Shown here: in pieces, positions 1 through 8,328 of the stretch
Layout: every line of letters starts with the position of its first letter
Numbering within the stretch: position 1 is the first letter of the stretch
Source: Ignavibacteriaceae bacterium
Lineage (GTDB): Bacteria > Bacteroidota > Ignavibacteria > Ignavibacteriales > Ignavibacteriaceae
Reading direction: 5' to 3'
Assembly (NCBI GenBank): GCA_023231105.1
Contig: JALNWB010000005.1
Coordinates: 1-55,484 of the forward strand
DNA length: 55,484 nucleotides
Position numbers and translations under genes: made by a program
Notes under the pieces: generated by a model
Databases searched by the model: none
What the model was told of the DNA's origin: nothing
The model's input: the letters and a program-made list of their open reading frames with translations, nothing else

Positions 1-489
1 AAAAAGCGCACGAGACAATTGTTGCTGGGTTAAATAACCGAGAAAATAAGTTTGGTCTTTAATCGGATCGGGGGAACGTTTTAAATAGTACTTTTCGTTC
101 TCGTAAGAAATATTTGCGTAGTGTCCGGAAGCGACTTTTTCAAAGCTTGCATCAATTTTGTCGTAAAACTCGCCGAACTTTATCAACCGGTTGCAGAACA
201 TATCTGGATTCGGCGTACGTCCTTCTTTTATTTCGCTTATGGTGTAGGAAACAACTTTCTCCCAATATTCATTTTGAAGTGAGAGAACTTCAAGCGGAAC
301 ATTTGTCTGTTCGCAGACTTTACGCACAAATTCCAAATCTTCTTCCCAGGGGCAATCGCCAAGGAAAGAGAACTCATCCTGGAGCCAAATTTTTAGATAG
401 AAAGCGGTAACGTCGTGTCCGTCGTTTTTTAACAACTGAAGCGCAACGGAACTATCAACACCGCCGGAAACTAAAACTGCTATTTTCAT
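1..489 (-). CDS. mnmA: tRNA-specific 2-thiouridylase MnmA (3' end outside window)
   Basis: Translating the minus strand from an ATG gives an open frame of 163 codons that runs off the window edge, so the C-terminal half is missing. The N-terminus has the ATP-pyrophosphatase PP-loop SGGVDSS (residues 8-14), then an EYW segment and TPNPDMFCN followed by IKF, the family signature carrying the first catalytic cysteine. The later FLG-YL-T segment for tRNA recognition is also visible. MnmA makes 2-thiouridine at wobble U34 of Lys, Glu and Gln tRNAs, taking sulfur from a carrier and activating U34 with ATP. The second catalytic cysteine would lie outside the window. Identification is confident although the gene is partial. 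Confidence 0.93.
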   Translation of the reverse strand, partial: MKIAVLVSGGVDSSVALQLLKNDGHDVTAFYLKIWLQDEFSFLGDCPWEEDLEFVRKVCEQTNVPLEVLSLQNEYWEKVVSYTISEIKEGRTPNPDMFCNRLIKFGEFYDKIDASFEKVASGHYANISYENEKYYLKRSPDPIKDQTYFLGYLTQQQLSRALF

Positions 490-831
490 AAATTCATTTT
501 TTGTTATGGTAAATTTAAGAAGAAAATTATTAGAGAGCTTTATTTCCATTAGTAAATGGTAAACATTATTTAGAGATAAAATTATTGAATGAAGAATTGC
601 GATAGCTATGCGGGGAAAAAAGCGCCCAAGGAAAAATTACCTTGCATATAATTTTACATCACTTTATGTTTATAACTGAAAAGATGATAAATACGAAAAC
701 CGTATGAATTATGTGCGGGTTATGATGCAACCCATCTTTTTTAGCTAATAGTAAGTTTGGGAATATTTAATGAAAGGGAACATGCTTATAAATATTGAGT
801 ACCATCATTCAACAACAATATGGTATAACAA
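490..831. other. Intergenic region, no gene recognised
   Basis: This stretch lies between mnmA (leaving on the minus strand) and the barrel protein gene on the plus strand, so it should hold promoters for both. I see only small dyads: CAAGG/CCTTG near 640, ATACG/CGTAT near 690-705, and GGGTT-atgatgc-AACCC (717-733) followed by six T (737-742). The last looks like a weak plus-strand terminator, although no plus-strand gene precedes it in the window. No RNA gene or coding frame is convincing here. Confidence 0.4.
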
Positions 832-1485
832 ATGAAAAATCTAATGGCTCTTTTGTTTCTAGTTCCTTGCGGTATTTTATTTGCACAAGAAGAAAATGAT
901 TCCAATTTCTTTTCAAGTTTTGAATGGGGTGCTTATGGCGGTATTAATTCTAAAACTTTTTCGGAAACCGGAGGGACGTTTCTTACGGAGGTTAAAACAA
1001 ATCTCAGTTCAAATCTCAACTTAAAATTTTCTTTAGGGTATTACCGCTCCATTAAGACAGAAAATTATACAGTAAAAACATATTCAAAATTTAGTAATGA
1101 TACGACAGTACACTTTTATGCAGGCGAATATGATGTAACCAAAACAAATTATGATGTCTTTCCCATTTCCATCGGTTTGCAATATCTGATTAAAAATCCT
1201 CTCCTTTCTCCCTATATCTTGTTTGATTTCAACTATAACATTATTTCTGCCAGCTATGATCAATCTGGGGGAAATATTTGGACTTATAGTTCATTTGATC
1301 AAATACCCGATGAATATAAAACAAAACCTAATTTTGTACATTCCGATCATTCCTATGGCGTAAACTTAGGGATTGGAACGCTCTACCACATTGCCCCAAA
1401 ACTTAACTTAGATTTTAGGTATTTCTATAAAATTGATAATAAAACAATTAATACACATCAAGTAATCGTTGGGATTTCTATTTAA
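832..1485 (+). CDS. Outer-membrane beta-barrel family protein, secreted
   Basis: The 217-residue product starts with a clear signal peptide (MKNLMALLFLVPCGILFAQ, cleavage about residue 19). The rest alternates polar and aromatic residues in short strands, with GAYGGI near the start, LKFSLGYY, SIGLQYLI, YGVNLGIG and a last strand ending in VGISI, the pattern of a small 8- to 10-strand outer-membrane barrel. A C-terminal strand ending in a hydrophobic residue fits BAM insertion. There is no catalytic motif and no specific family that I can name. The next gene follows closely, so the two may be co-transcribed. No good Shine-Dalgarno precedes the ATG. Confidence 0.7.
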   Translation: MKNLMALLFLVPCGILFAQEENDSNFFSSFEWGAYGGINSKTFSETGGTFLTEVKTNLSSNLNLKFSLGYYRSIKTENYTVKTYSKFSNDTTVHFYAGEYDVTKTNYDVFPISIGLQYLIKNPLLSPYILFDFNYNIISASYDQSGGNIWTYSSFDQIPDEYKTKPNFVHSDHSYGVNLGIGTLYHIAPKLNLDFRYFYKIDNKTINTHQVIVGISI

Positions 1486-1510
1486 TCAATTTGAAAAGGG
1501 TAAAAACTTT

Positions 1511-2851
1511 ATGTTAAAGCAAAAATGTATTCTCTTGTTGTTTGTAATAACTTTTCCGTTTTCTACAATTTATTCGCAAAAGCATTTTAATCAATATCGC
1601 TTCAAGAATTTTTCAACTCCCGGTATTAGGCAAAACGCTTCGCAAGTAAATGAAATTAATTTGGTAAACTCTTTTATCAATTCTCAGAATCACACAAAGC
1701 AAAAGATAACCGGGGAAACAAAAAAAATAGACAGCATTATAGTTAACTCAATTTCCGGTTCAAAATGTAAACTTACATTCGTTTATGATGAAACCGGACG
1801 AATTGTTTCTTACAAAACAGCAAGTTATATGAAAAATGGCTCATACTTTTATTACAAGATAGACTCTAATACATACGATTCTCTAGGCAATCTCTTATCC
1901 GTGTTAACCACGTCTTGGGATGGTGAAAAATGGGAGTACGATTGGAGGGAAGATTTCACTTATAATTCAGAGGGAAAAATTATCGTACAACTTGATCAAT
2001 TGTGGAAAGATAATAAATGGGAAAATGCTTATAGGGGAATCACCTCATATAATAACGATGAAAATTTAGTAACATCAACTTCAGAATACTGGGTGGATAG
2101 TGTTTGGGTCAGTTCGTATAGATCAACAACTGAATACTTTTCGGATGGTTTAAACATAGCCATTTTATTTCAAGATTGGCAAAATAATACTTGGGAAAAC
2201 AAGTGGCTTTCAAACTTCAAATATGATGATAAAAATAGGGTGGCTTCTATAGTAGGTGATAACTGGGATGGAAAAGCATGGACTAATTATGTGAGAATGG
2301 CGGTTAATTATAATTCAATTGCTCCTGATATTGTCAAATTGGTTGAAGTATGGGACAATGGCAAATGGATAAATAATTGTAGAAATTTTGAAACTTATAC
2401 TACCGACAATTATTTTACACACGGGGTATTTGAATTTTGGGAATATGGAGGTTGGTATCCTGAAGACGGTCCAATTCATCTTTATAATCCGGATGGTTTT
2501 GAGTTACATTACCTTGCGCACGAAATGCTTGTGTATTACGATGGAACGACAGATGTAAAAGATGAGAAGGCAATCAATTTATCAGGGTATGAACTGTCGC
2601 AGAACTATCCGAATCCATTTAATCCAAGCACGCAAATAAGTTACCAAATCCCAGCGAACAGCTTTGTAACGCTAAAAGTTTATGATGTCCTAGGCAATGA
2701 AGTAGCAGTACTTGTAAACGAGTGGAAAGAAGCGGGAAGTTACAGTGCGCAGTTTACAACAATTGGTAAGCAGTTGGCAAGCGGAATGTATTTCTACACC
2801 TTAACCGCAGGTAAGTTTATGGACACAAAGAAGTTCATCCTACTGAAATAA
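1511..2851 (+). CDS. T9SS cargo protein with seven exact-length 29-residue Trp repeats
   Basis: I prefer this ATG over one 42 bases upstream because it begins directly with a signal peptide (residues 1-22) and is preceded by a GAAAAGGG-like ribosome site. The middle is a tandem repeat: Trp at 136, 165, 194, 223, 252, 281 and 310, each with a second Trp five residues later, a constant 29-residue period. A typical unit is W-x4-W, then Y/W-R, a Tyr strand and a polar turn, resembling YD/RHS-like beta hairpins. The C-terminal 85 residues are a T9SS type A sorting domain (SQNYPNPFNPST, then KVYDVLGNEV, and a GMYFYTL strand). The protein should be exported through the outer membrane by T9SS and anchored or released. 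Its binding role is unknown. Confidence 0.85.
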   Translation: MLKQKCILLLFVITFPFSTIYSQKHFNQYRFKNFSTPGIRQNASQVNEINLVNSFINSQNHTKQKITGETKKIDSIIVNSISGSKCKLTFVYDETGRIVSYKTASYMKNGSYFYYKIDSNTYDSLGNLLSVLTTSWDGEKWEYDWREDFTYNSEGKIIVQLDQLWKDNKWENAYRGITSYNNDENLVTSTSEYWVDSVWVSSYRSTTEYFSDGLNIAILFQDWQNNTWENKWLSNFKYDDKNRVASIVGDNWDGKAWTNYVRMAVNYNSIAPDIVKLVEVWDNGKWINNCRNFETYTTDNYFTHGVFEFWEYGGWYPEDGPIHLYNPDGFELHYLAHEMLVYYDGTTDVKDEKAINLSGYELSQNYPNPFNPSTQISYQIPANSFVTLKVYDVLGNEVAVLVNEWKEAGSYSAQFTTIGKQLASGMYFYTLTAGKFMDTKKFILLK

Positions 2852-2854
2852 AAA

Positions 2855-2904
2855 CCTCACCCTTTCATCCCTTTCCTTACTAAGGAGAGGGAAAGAGGGA
2901 GAGG
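2855..2904. repeat. Imperfect inverted repeat after the T9SS cargo gene
   Basis: A pyrimidine-rich arm (2855-2878) is followed after four bases by a purine-rich arm (2882-2904) that is its near complement (CCCTTTCCTT against AAGGAGAGGG, and further outwards with mismatches). It begins four bases after the upstream stop codon. It could act as a transcription terminator, but no clean T tract follows. A similar CTCCCTCCTCT/AGAGGAGGGA hairpin lies after gap, so it may belong to a dispersed intergenic family. Confidence 0.55.
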
Positions 2905-3054
2905 TCAAGTTCTTCTCTTTAGGGGTAACCTGTTACAATACAACTCGCAAAAAATTCTTATTACCGATAACTGACTCCTAATAACTGTAAACCGGCCACT
3001 ACTAACTTTTAAACAAATAAATATTAAATTAGTACCATAAAAAAATAAGATACT

Positions 3055-4032
3055 ATGAAAGTAATTGAACATCTTCAAAAAGCAAAAGAACCATTAATCA
3101 GTTTTGAAATTATTCCGCCGAAACGCGGAGGCGACATTAAAAGTCTTTTAAATGTTGTTGACGATTTAGCAAAATATAATCCGCCGTTTATTGATATTAC
3201 CAGCCACGGGGCTGAAATTGTTTATGAAGAAACCGTTCATGGTATTAAGAAGAAAATTATCCGGAAACGTCCGGGAACGCTTGGTATTTGTGCTTTGATC
3301 CAGAATAAATACAACATTGAAGCGGTGCCTCATATCCTCTGTAAAAATTTCACGCGTGAAGAGACGGAAGATTTTTTAATCGAATTAAATTATCTTGGCA
3401 TCGAAAACGTTCTTGCCATCCGCGGCGATGATAATGGATTTGTAAAACCTGTTCCGCACGGCAGAAGCGCTAATGATTATGCGGTTGATCTGGTTTCACA
3501 AGTCAAAGCAATGAACAACGGAAAATATTTAGAAGATAATTTACTTGATGCAAAAGCTACTGATTTCTGTATCGGCGTCAGCGGATACCCCGAGAAACAT
3601 GTTGAATCACCTAACTTAAAACTGGATATCAAGTATGTTAAACAAAAAATTAAAGCAGGAGCTCATTACATAGTTACCCAGATGTTCTATGAGAACAAAG
3701 TTTATTTTGATTATGTGAACGCATGTAATGAAGTAGGAATAAAAGCGCCGATAATCCCCGGACTAAAAATTCTTTCTCTAAAATCTCATCTAACAAATAT
3801 TCCCCGTAATTTTTATATTAACATCCCGGCGGCTTTGGCTGAGGAAGTTATGGCTGCTAAACCCGAACACGTATTGGAAATAGGCGTAAATTGGGCGGCG
3901 AAACAAGTGGAAGAGCTTTTCAACCGGAATGTGCCGAGTATCCATTTTTACATTATGCAGAACTCAAAACCGATTAATCTCTTGATGAAAAAATTAAATC
4001 TTCATTTAAAAAAGTTGGTTGTAAAAAAATAA
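3055..4032 (+). CDS. metF: 5,10-methylenetetrahydrofolate reductase
   Basis: The 325-residue protein has the MTHFR barrel signatures: SFEIIPPK (residues 16-23) with Glu18 at the position of the catalytic glutamate of E. coli MetF, PHILC (92-96), LAIRGDD (120-126) with the FAD-binding aspartate region, and GAHYIVTQMFYEN further on. It reduces methylene-THF to methyl-THF, feeding methionine synthesis. It is slightly longer than E. coli MetF (296), as is usual for Bacteroidota-type enzymes. The next gene begins one base after its stop, so they are probably co-transcribed. No SAM riboswitch was recognised in the 200-base leader. Confidence 0.95.
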   Translation: MKVIEHLQKAKEPLISFEIIPPKRGGDIKSLLNVVDDLAKYNPPFIDITSHGAEIVYEETVHGIKKKIIRKRPGTLGICALIQNKYNIEAVPHILCKNFTREETEDFLIELNYLGIENVLAIRGDDNGFVKPVPHGRSANDYAVDLVSQVKAMNNGKYLEDNLLDAKATDFCIGVSGYPEKHVESPNLKLDIKYVKQKIKAGAHYIVTQMFYENKVYFDYVNACNEVGIKAPIIPGLKILSLKSHLTNIPRNFYINIPAALAEEVMAAKPEHVLEIGVNWAAKQVEELFNRNVPSIHFYIMQNSKPINLLMKKLNLHLKKLVVKK

Positions 4033-4033
4033 A

Positions 4034-5038
4034 ATGCTTGGAATAACTAAACGAATTTCGAAAAAATTAAAATGGGGAATTGCCGGCTGCGGAAAGTTTA
4101 CCGAGACAGCAATACTCCCAACATTTAATTTAATTCCCAAATCAAAGATCAATGCGATCTTTAGTAACAACGCAAAGCGGGCAAAAACATTAGCCGAAAA
4201 ATTTCTCATCCCAAAATCATTCAATAATTTCGATGAGTTTCTTCAATCCGATATTGACGTGGTTTATATAGCAAGCGCCAATGCTCATCATTATGAGCAG
4301 GTAATAAAAGCGGCGAAAGCAAAAAAACATATCCTTTGCGAAAAACCGCTTTCGGTTACATCTGCCCAAGCAGAAGAAATGGTACGCGTCTGCAAAGAAA
4401 ACGGAGTTCACTTTGCAGTTGATTTTGTTTACCGTTTCCACCCGCTTGTAGAAAAAACAAAAGCCATAATCGAAGCTTCATTGCTCGGGAAAATTCTTTA
4501 TATCAACGCCGAGTTTAATATTAATTTAATTCCGCGGGATAACTTCCGCTATAATAAAGCGGCTGCCGGCGGCGGGGCGGTAAGGGATTTAGGAACGCAT
4601 CTATTAGACTTGATGCGTTATCTCTACGGAGAAATTGTTGAACTTAACGGTGTGAATGAAAGTATTATTTATAAATCCGAAGTTGAAGATTTTGCTGCCG
4701 GAATCGTAAAATTTGAACGCGGTGGATTCGGACATTTTCAAGTTGCCTATTGCGCTCCAAAATCTTTTAATAGATTGGAGATTGTTGGAACCAAAGGAGC
4801 GGTTAGCATTGATGGACTTATTAGCGCAAGGTACGGTTCTTCAAAATTGAGTATTCTACTGGAAGGAGAAGGGAAAAAAGTATTTAGAAAAAGAGCGAAT
4901 AAACTTTACCGGTTATTGAAATCAGTTACAAAATCTTTCTTAAAAAATGAAACGCCGCTTGTAACCGGAGAAGACGGATTGGCAAATATGAGATTAATGG
5001 AAAAGTTTGAAAATAGATGCAGCAACGCGAAGAGTTAA
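4034..5038 (+). CDS. Gfo/Idh/MocA family NAD(P)-dependent oxidoreductase
   Basis: The 334-residue product has the family's Rossmann N-terminus (WGIAGCGKF, residues 14-22), the CEKPLS motif (102-107) with the catalytic lysine, and DLGTHLLDLMRYL in the C-terminal alpha/beta domain. Members oxidise or reduce sugars, inositols and related polyols with NAD(P); the substrate cannot be read from the sequence. It lies one base after metF and overlaps the next gene, a class II aldolase, by 22 bases. That tight coupling suggests a shared sugar-phosphate or polyol pathway, which is inference only. Confidence 0.88.
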   Translation: MLGITKRISKKLKWGIAGCGKFTETAILPTFNLIPKSKINAIFSNNAKRAKTLAEKFLIPKSFNNFDEFLQSDIDVVYIASANAHHYEQVIKAAKAKKHILCEKPLSVTSAQAEEMVRVCKENGVHFAVDFVYRFHPLVEKTKAIIEASLLGKILYINAEFNINLIPRDNFRYNKAAAGGGAVRDLGTHLLDLMRYLYGEIVELNGVNESIIYKSEVEDFAAGIVKFERGGFGHFQVAYCAPKSFNRLEIVGTKGAVSIDGLISARYGSSKLSILLEGEGKKVFRKRANKLYRLLKSVTKSFLKNETPLVTGEDGLANMRLMEKFENRCSNAKS

Positions 5039-5673
5039 TAAAATATTGCCACAAGGTTTATGAAAAAGATTTTGTTTCTGCTTTCGACGGTAATTTATCT
5101 GCAAGAACTCCAAACGGAACCGTTCTGATTACTCGATCCGCCGTGTGCAAAGGTGATGTTACCAATAACGACATCTTAGAAATCACAATGAACGGCGAGA
5201 TAATAAACGGTACCGGAAAAATTTCTACGGAAAACAAACTTCACTTATTTATTTATCAAAATCGAAATGATGTAAAAGCAATTGTCCACGCTCATCCGGT
5301 TTACTCAACTGCATTTGCTTCTACAAGAGATTCTTTAGACCGCCCGATTTTTCCTGAGGTTATTTTAACTCTTGGTCGAATCCCGCTTTGTAAATACGCC
5401 ACTCCTTCAACCGATGAGTTGCCGGAGAGTTTGAAAAACCACGTTAGTTATGCAAATGTTTTTTTATTGGAAAATCACGGCGCTGTTTCTATCGGTGTAA
5501 ATTTGAAGCAAGCTTATTTTCGAATGGAAAAATTAGAGCACACCGCAAAGACCATTTTTATTGCAAATAAACTTGGTGGCGTTAAAGAAATTCCAAAGTA
5601 TAAATTAGAAGCGCTCTATTCTGTAGCTGAAAAAAATTATGGAATAAAATTGGACGAAAAAAATAAATTTTAG
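5017..5673 (+). CDS. Class II aldolase/adducin family protein
   Basis: At 218 residues it matches the fuculose-phosphate aldolase fold. It has GNLSAR (25-30) for phosphate binding, Glu72 where FucA has its catalytic Glu, and the zinc ligands His91, His93 (HAHP) and His154 (ENHG). It should cleave or form a phosphorylated sugar by zinc-dependent retro-aldol chemistry; L-fuculose-phosphate, L-rhamnulose-phosphate, ribulose-phosphate and methylthioribulose-phosphate are all handled by relatives, so the substrate is open. The ATG lies within the end of the oxidoreductase gene (22-base overlap), suggesting translational coupling. Confidence 0.88.
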   Translation: MQQREELIKYCHKVYEKDFVSAFDGNLSARTPNGTVLITRSAVCKGDVTNNDILEITMNGEIINGTGKISTENKLHLFIYQNRNDVKAIVHAHPVYSTAFASTRDSLDRPIFPEVILTLGRIPLCKYATPSTDELPESLKNHVSYANVFLLENHGAVSIGVNLKQAYFRMEKLEHTAKTIFIANKLGGVKEIPKYKLEALYSVAEKNYGIKLDEKNKF

Positions 5674-5717
5674 AATCACAATTCCATTACACAAATTCGA
5701 AATAATATTTTAAAAAT

Positions 5718-6722
5718 ATGAACGAAAAAAATAAATTAAATATCGCGCTAATAGTTGGCGGAGCTTCTGCCGAAAGGGAAGTTTCGAAGCATTCAAGTAT
5801 ATCAATTTATAATTCTCTTCTGGAGCTTGGTTATTCGGTAACATTAATCGATCCCGGGTACGGATTAAATCAGCCAAAGCAACCTCAAGATTTTTTTTCT
5901 GAAAAAGATTTATTCCCTATTTCTGCGCGCAATTATCTTGAAGCGGTAAATTCTTCCTTGTTCGATAATATTGATGTCGCTTTTCTTGGGCTGCATGGTG
6001 AATGGGGTGAAGACGGGATTATTCAATCGCTGTTTGAGCTGCGGAATATTAAATATACCGGTTCGGATGTGTTGGCAAGTTCGTTAACGATGGATAAAAT
6101 GATGTCCAAAATTGTTATGCGCGATCATAATATTTCTGTTCCGGATGGTTTCGTGATTGATAAAAAATATTCTTATGAAACAATTCTCCAAAAAATTAAA
6201 AATGATTTCAAGTTCCCGCTAATTGTAAAACCAAATGATCAAGGCTCCACTTTTGGATTAACCGTTTGTGAAAAAGAAGAAGATATTAAAGATGCGCTGG
6301 TGCTTTCTTTTAAATATTCCGATAAAACTTTAATTGAAGAATTCATACCCGGCAGAGAATTAACCGTCGGAATTTTAGCTGACGAAGTCTTTCCCGTTTT
6401 GGAAATTCGTCCGAAGCATAAATTATATGATTACGAATGCAAATACACAAAAGGAATGAGCGAATATATTGTTCCCGCGGAATTGCCGGAGCAATTAGCA
6501 GAACAAATTAAAGAACAAGCGCAACGTGCGTTCATTTCACTTGGGTGCAGAGGATATGCGCGTGTTGATTTTCGTTTAAATGATGGCGGAAAATTTTACT
6601 GCCTTGAAGTGAATTCTTTACCGGGAATGACGGCAACAAGTTTGCTTCCGAAGGCGGCGAAGGCAGTAGGTATTTCATTTACACAATTGGTTGAAAAAAT
6701 TGTGAATCTCGCGCTTTCATGA
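5718..6722 (+). CDS. ddl: D-alanine--D-alanine ligase
   Basis: The 334-residue ATP-grasp enzyme shows GGASAEREVS near the N-terminus (residues 14-23), FLGLHGEWGEDG, KPNDQGSTFGL for ATP binding, IEEFIPGRELTVGI, and EVNSLPGMTATSLLP near the end, all Ddl signatures. It makes D-Ala-D-Ala for peptidoglycan precursors in the cytoplasm. The next gene starts four bases before its stop, so this is a cell-wall/division operon segment. Nothing unusual was seen. Confidence 0.96.
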   Translation: MNEKNKLNIALIVGGASAEREVSKHSSISIYNSLLELGYSVTLIDPGYGLNQPKQPQDFFSEKDLFPISARNYLEAVNSSLFDNIDVAFLGLHGEWGEDGIIQSLFELRNIKYTGSDVLASSLTMDKMMSKIVMRDHNISVPDGFVIDKKYSYETILQKIKNDFKFPLIVKPNDQGSTFGLTVCEKEEDIKDALVLSFKYSDKTLIEEFIPGRELTVGILADEVFPVLEIRPKHKLYDYECKYTKGMSEYIVPAELPEQLAEQIKEQAQRAFISLGCRGYARVDFRLNDGGKFYCLEVNSLPGMTATSLLPKAAKAVGISFTQLVEKIVNLALS

Positions 6723-7015
6723 AATTAAAATTATCAAATCAGAAAATTCTTCTCGTAATATTTTTTACTATTGCGTTGGCGGGATTTTCCTATCTCACTT
6801 TTAATGAGACAGGAATCATGAAATACGTTAAAGTGAAAAGCGAAGTTGATTCGCTTAAGGCAGTTGTTAAAAAATTGGAAGAAGAGAATAAAATAATTTC
6901 TGCGGAAAATGATTCTCTTTTGAAAAAAGTCCCGGCAAAAATTGAACGCATCGCGCGAGAGAAATATTCGATGAGCAAGAAAAATGAAATTGTAATTAAG
7001 ATTGAAAAACAATAA
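6719..7015 (+). CDS. FtsB/DivIC-like septum formation initiator
   Basis: The short (98-residue) bitopic protein has a cytoplasmic stub, one membrane helix at about residues 8-25, and a coiled coil at about 39-66 (VDSLKAVVKKLEEENKIIS). The conserved ARE-KYSMSKKNE segment follows, typical of the family where most read A-RE-Y-M---NE. FtsB/DivIC links to FtsL and FtsQ in the divisome and activates septal peptidoglycan synthesis. Its overlap with ddl (four bases) supports a division/wall role. Confidence 0.85.
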   Translation: MKLKLSNQKILLVIFFTIALAGFSYLTFNETGIMKYVKVKSEVDSLKAVVKKLEEENKIISAENDSLLKKVPAKIERIAREKYSMSKKNEIVIKIEKQ

Positions 7016-7032
7016 TTGAATTCCGCAAAAAA

Positions 7033-8328
7033 TTGAATACAAATCAATCCAATTTGAATATTCCATTAGCTGAAAGAATAAGACCGGTCAACCTCGATTT
7101 CTTTTTTGGACAGGAACATCTTTTAGGCAAAGGGAAACCGATAAGAATGATGATCGAGACAGATACTCTTTCATCCTTTATTTTATGGGGACCTCCCGGT
7201 ACCGGCAAAACAACCATTGCAAAATTAATTGCGCTGAATACCAAATCCGATTTTTTCCAAATTAATGCAGTTTCGTCAGGCGTAAAAGAGATTAGGGGAA
7301 TTATTTCTTCCGCAACAAAGAACCGTCAATTCCACAAGAAAACAATTTTGTTCATCGATGAAATTCACCGCTTCAACAAAGCACAACAGGATGCACTCTT
7401 GAGTGCTGTAGAATCGGGATTGTTAACATTGATCGGCGCAACCACAGAAAATCCGTCGTTTGAAGTGATCTCCGCGTTGCGCTCACGCATGCGGATTTTT
7501 ACTTTAAGTGAGTTGCAAAAAGAAGACCTTGAAAAAATTATTGATTCGGCATTACAAAAAGATGAACTGCTTTCATCCTATTCTATCAATATTATTGACA
7601 AAGATTTTCTCCTTTATCTTTCCGGCGGCGATGCGCGTACAATGTTAAACATTCTTGAAGCGGCAGTTCTTCAAGAGAAAGAAAAAGAAAAAATCGATTT
7701 AACCAAAGAAGTTTTTGAAAATGTTATTCAGCAAAAAAATATTTTGTATGATAAGGATGGCGAAGAACATTTCAATTTAATTTCCGCGTTCATCAAAAGT
7801 ATCCGCGGCAGCGATCCCGATGCCGCATTATATTGGATGGCGAGAATGTTAGCAGGAGGGGAAGACCCGCTGTTTATTGCAAGAAGAATGATTGTGCTTG
7901 CTTCGGAAGATATTGGGAATGCATCACCAAACGCATTACTGCTTGCGGAAGCATGTTTTTCCGCTATCTCAAAAATAGGGATGCCGGAAGCAAGAATAAT
8001 TCTCGCGCAATGTGTAACCTATTTGGCTTCTTCCGTTAAAAGTAATGCGTCTTATTTGGCAATTGAAAAAGCGTTACAGGATGTCGAGCAAAAACCTTTC
8101 TACAAAGTTCCGCTTCATTTGCGGAACGCGCCAACAGCGTTAATGAAAAAACTCGGCTACGGCAAAGAATATAAATATGCGCATGAGTTTAAAAATCATT
8201 TTATTGAAGAAAATTATTTCCCCGAAGAGATGAAAGGAACGCAGTATTATTTCCCCAAAGAAATCGGGCAAGAGAAAAAAATATTTGACTGGTTAAAATT
8301 TCTCTGGAAAGATAAAAAGAAATATTGA
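7033..8328 (+). CDS. rarA: Replication-associated recombination protein A (RarA/MgsA)
   Basis: The 431-residue AAA+ ATPase has GQEHL (26-30), Walker A GPPGTGKT (53-60), Walker B LFIDEIHRF (106-114), sensor 1 GATTENPSFE and the conserved C-terminal tetramerisation part (RGSDPDAALYW, LASEDIGNA). It acts at stalled forks and clamp-loader sites. I take TTG as the start: no ATG lies upstream in frame, and the N-terminus PLAERIRP begins at the position usual for the family. It starts 17 bases after the FtsB-like gene. Confidence 0.94.
   Translation: MNTNQSNLNIPLAERIRPVNLDFFFGQEHLLGKGKPIRMMIETDTLSSFILWGPPGTGKTTIAKLIALNTKSDFFQINAVSSGVKEIRGIISSATKNRQFHKKTILFIDEIHRFNKAQQDALLSAVESGLLTLIGATTENPSFEVISALRSRMRIFTLSELQKEDLEKIIDSALQKDELLSSYSINIIDKDFLLYLSGGDARTMLNILEAAVLQEKEKEKIDLTKEVFENVIQQKNILYDKDGEEHFNLISAFIKSIRGSDPDAALYWMARMLAGGEDPLFIARRMIVLASEDIGNASPNALLLAEACFSAISKIGMPEARIILAQCVTYLASSVKSNASYLAIEKALQDVEQKPFYKVPLHLRNAPTALMKKLGYGKEYKYAHEFKNHFIEENYFPEEMKGTQYYFPKEIGQEKKIFDWLKFLWKDKKKY

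Noticed and set aside
490..831. Possible small RNA or riboswitch in the gap after mnmA
   Set aside because: Only short 5-bp dyads are visible, no match to a known RNA class, and the gap is explained by divergent promoters.
2940..3054. SAM riboswitch before metF
   Set aside because: No SAM-I or SAM-II core sequence or fold is visible in the leader.
6734..7066. Minus-strand open frames opposite the FtsB-like gene
   Set aside because: They lie opposite a clear coding gene, have no recognisable domain, and follow the low-complexity codon pattern of the real gene.
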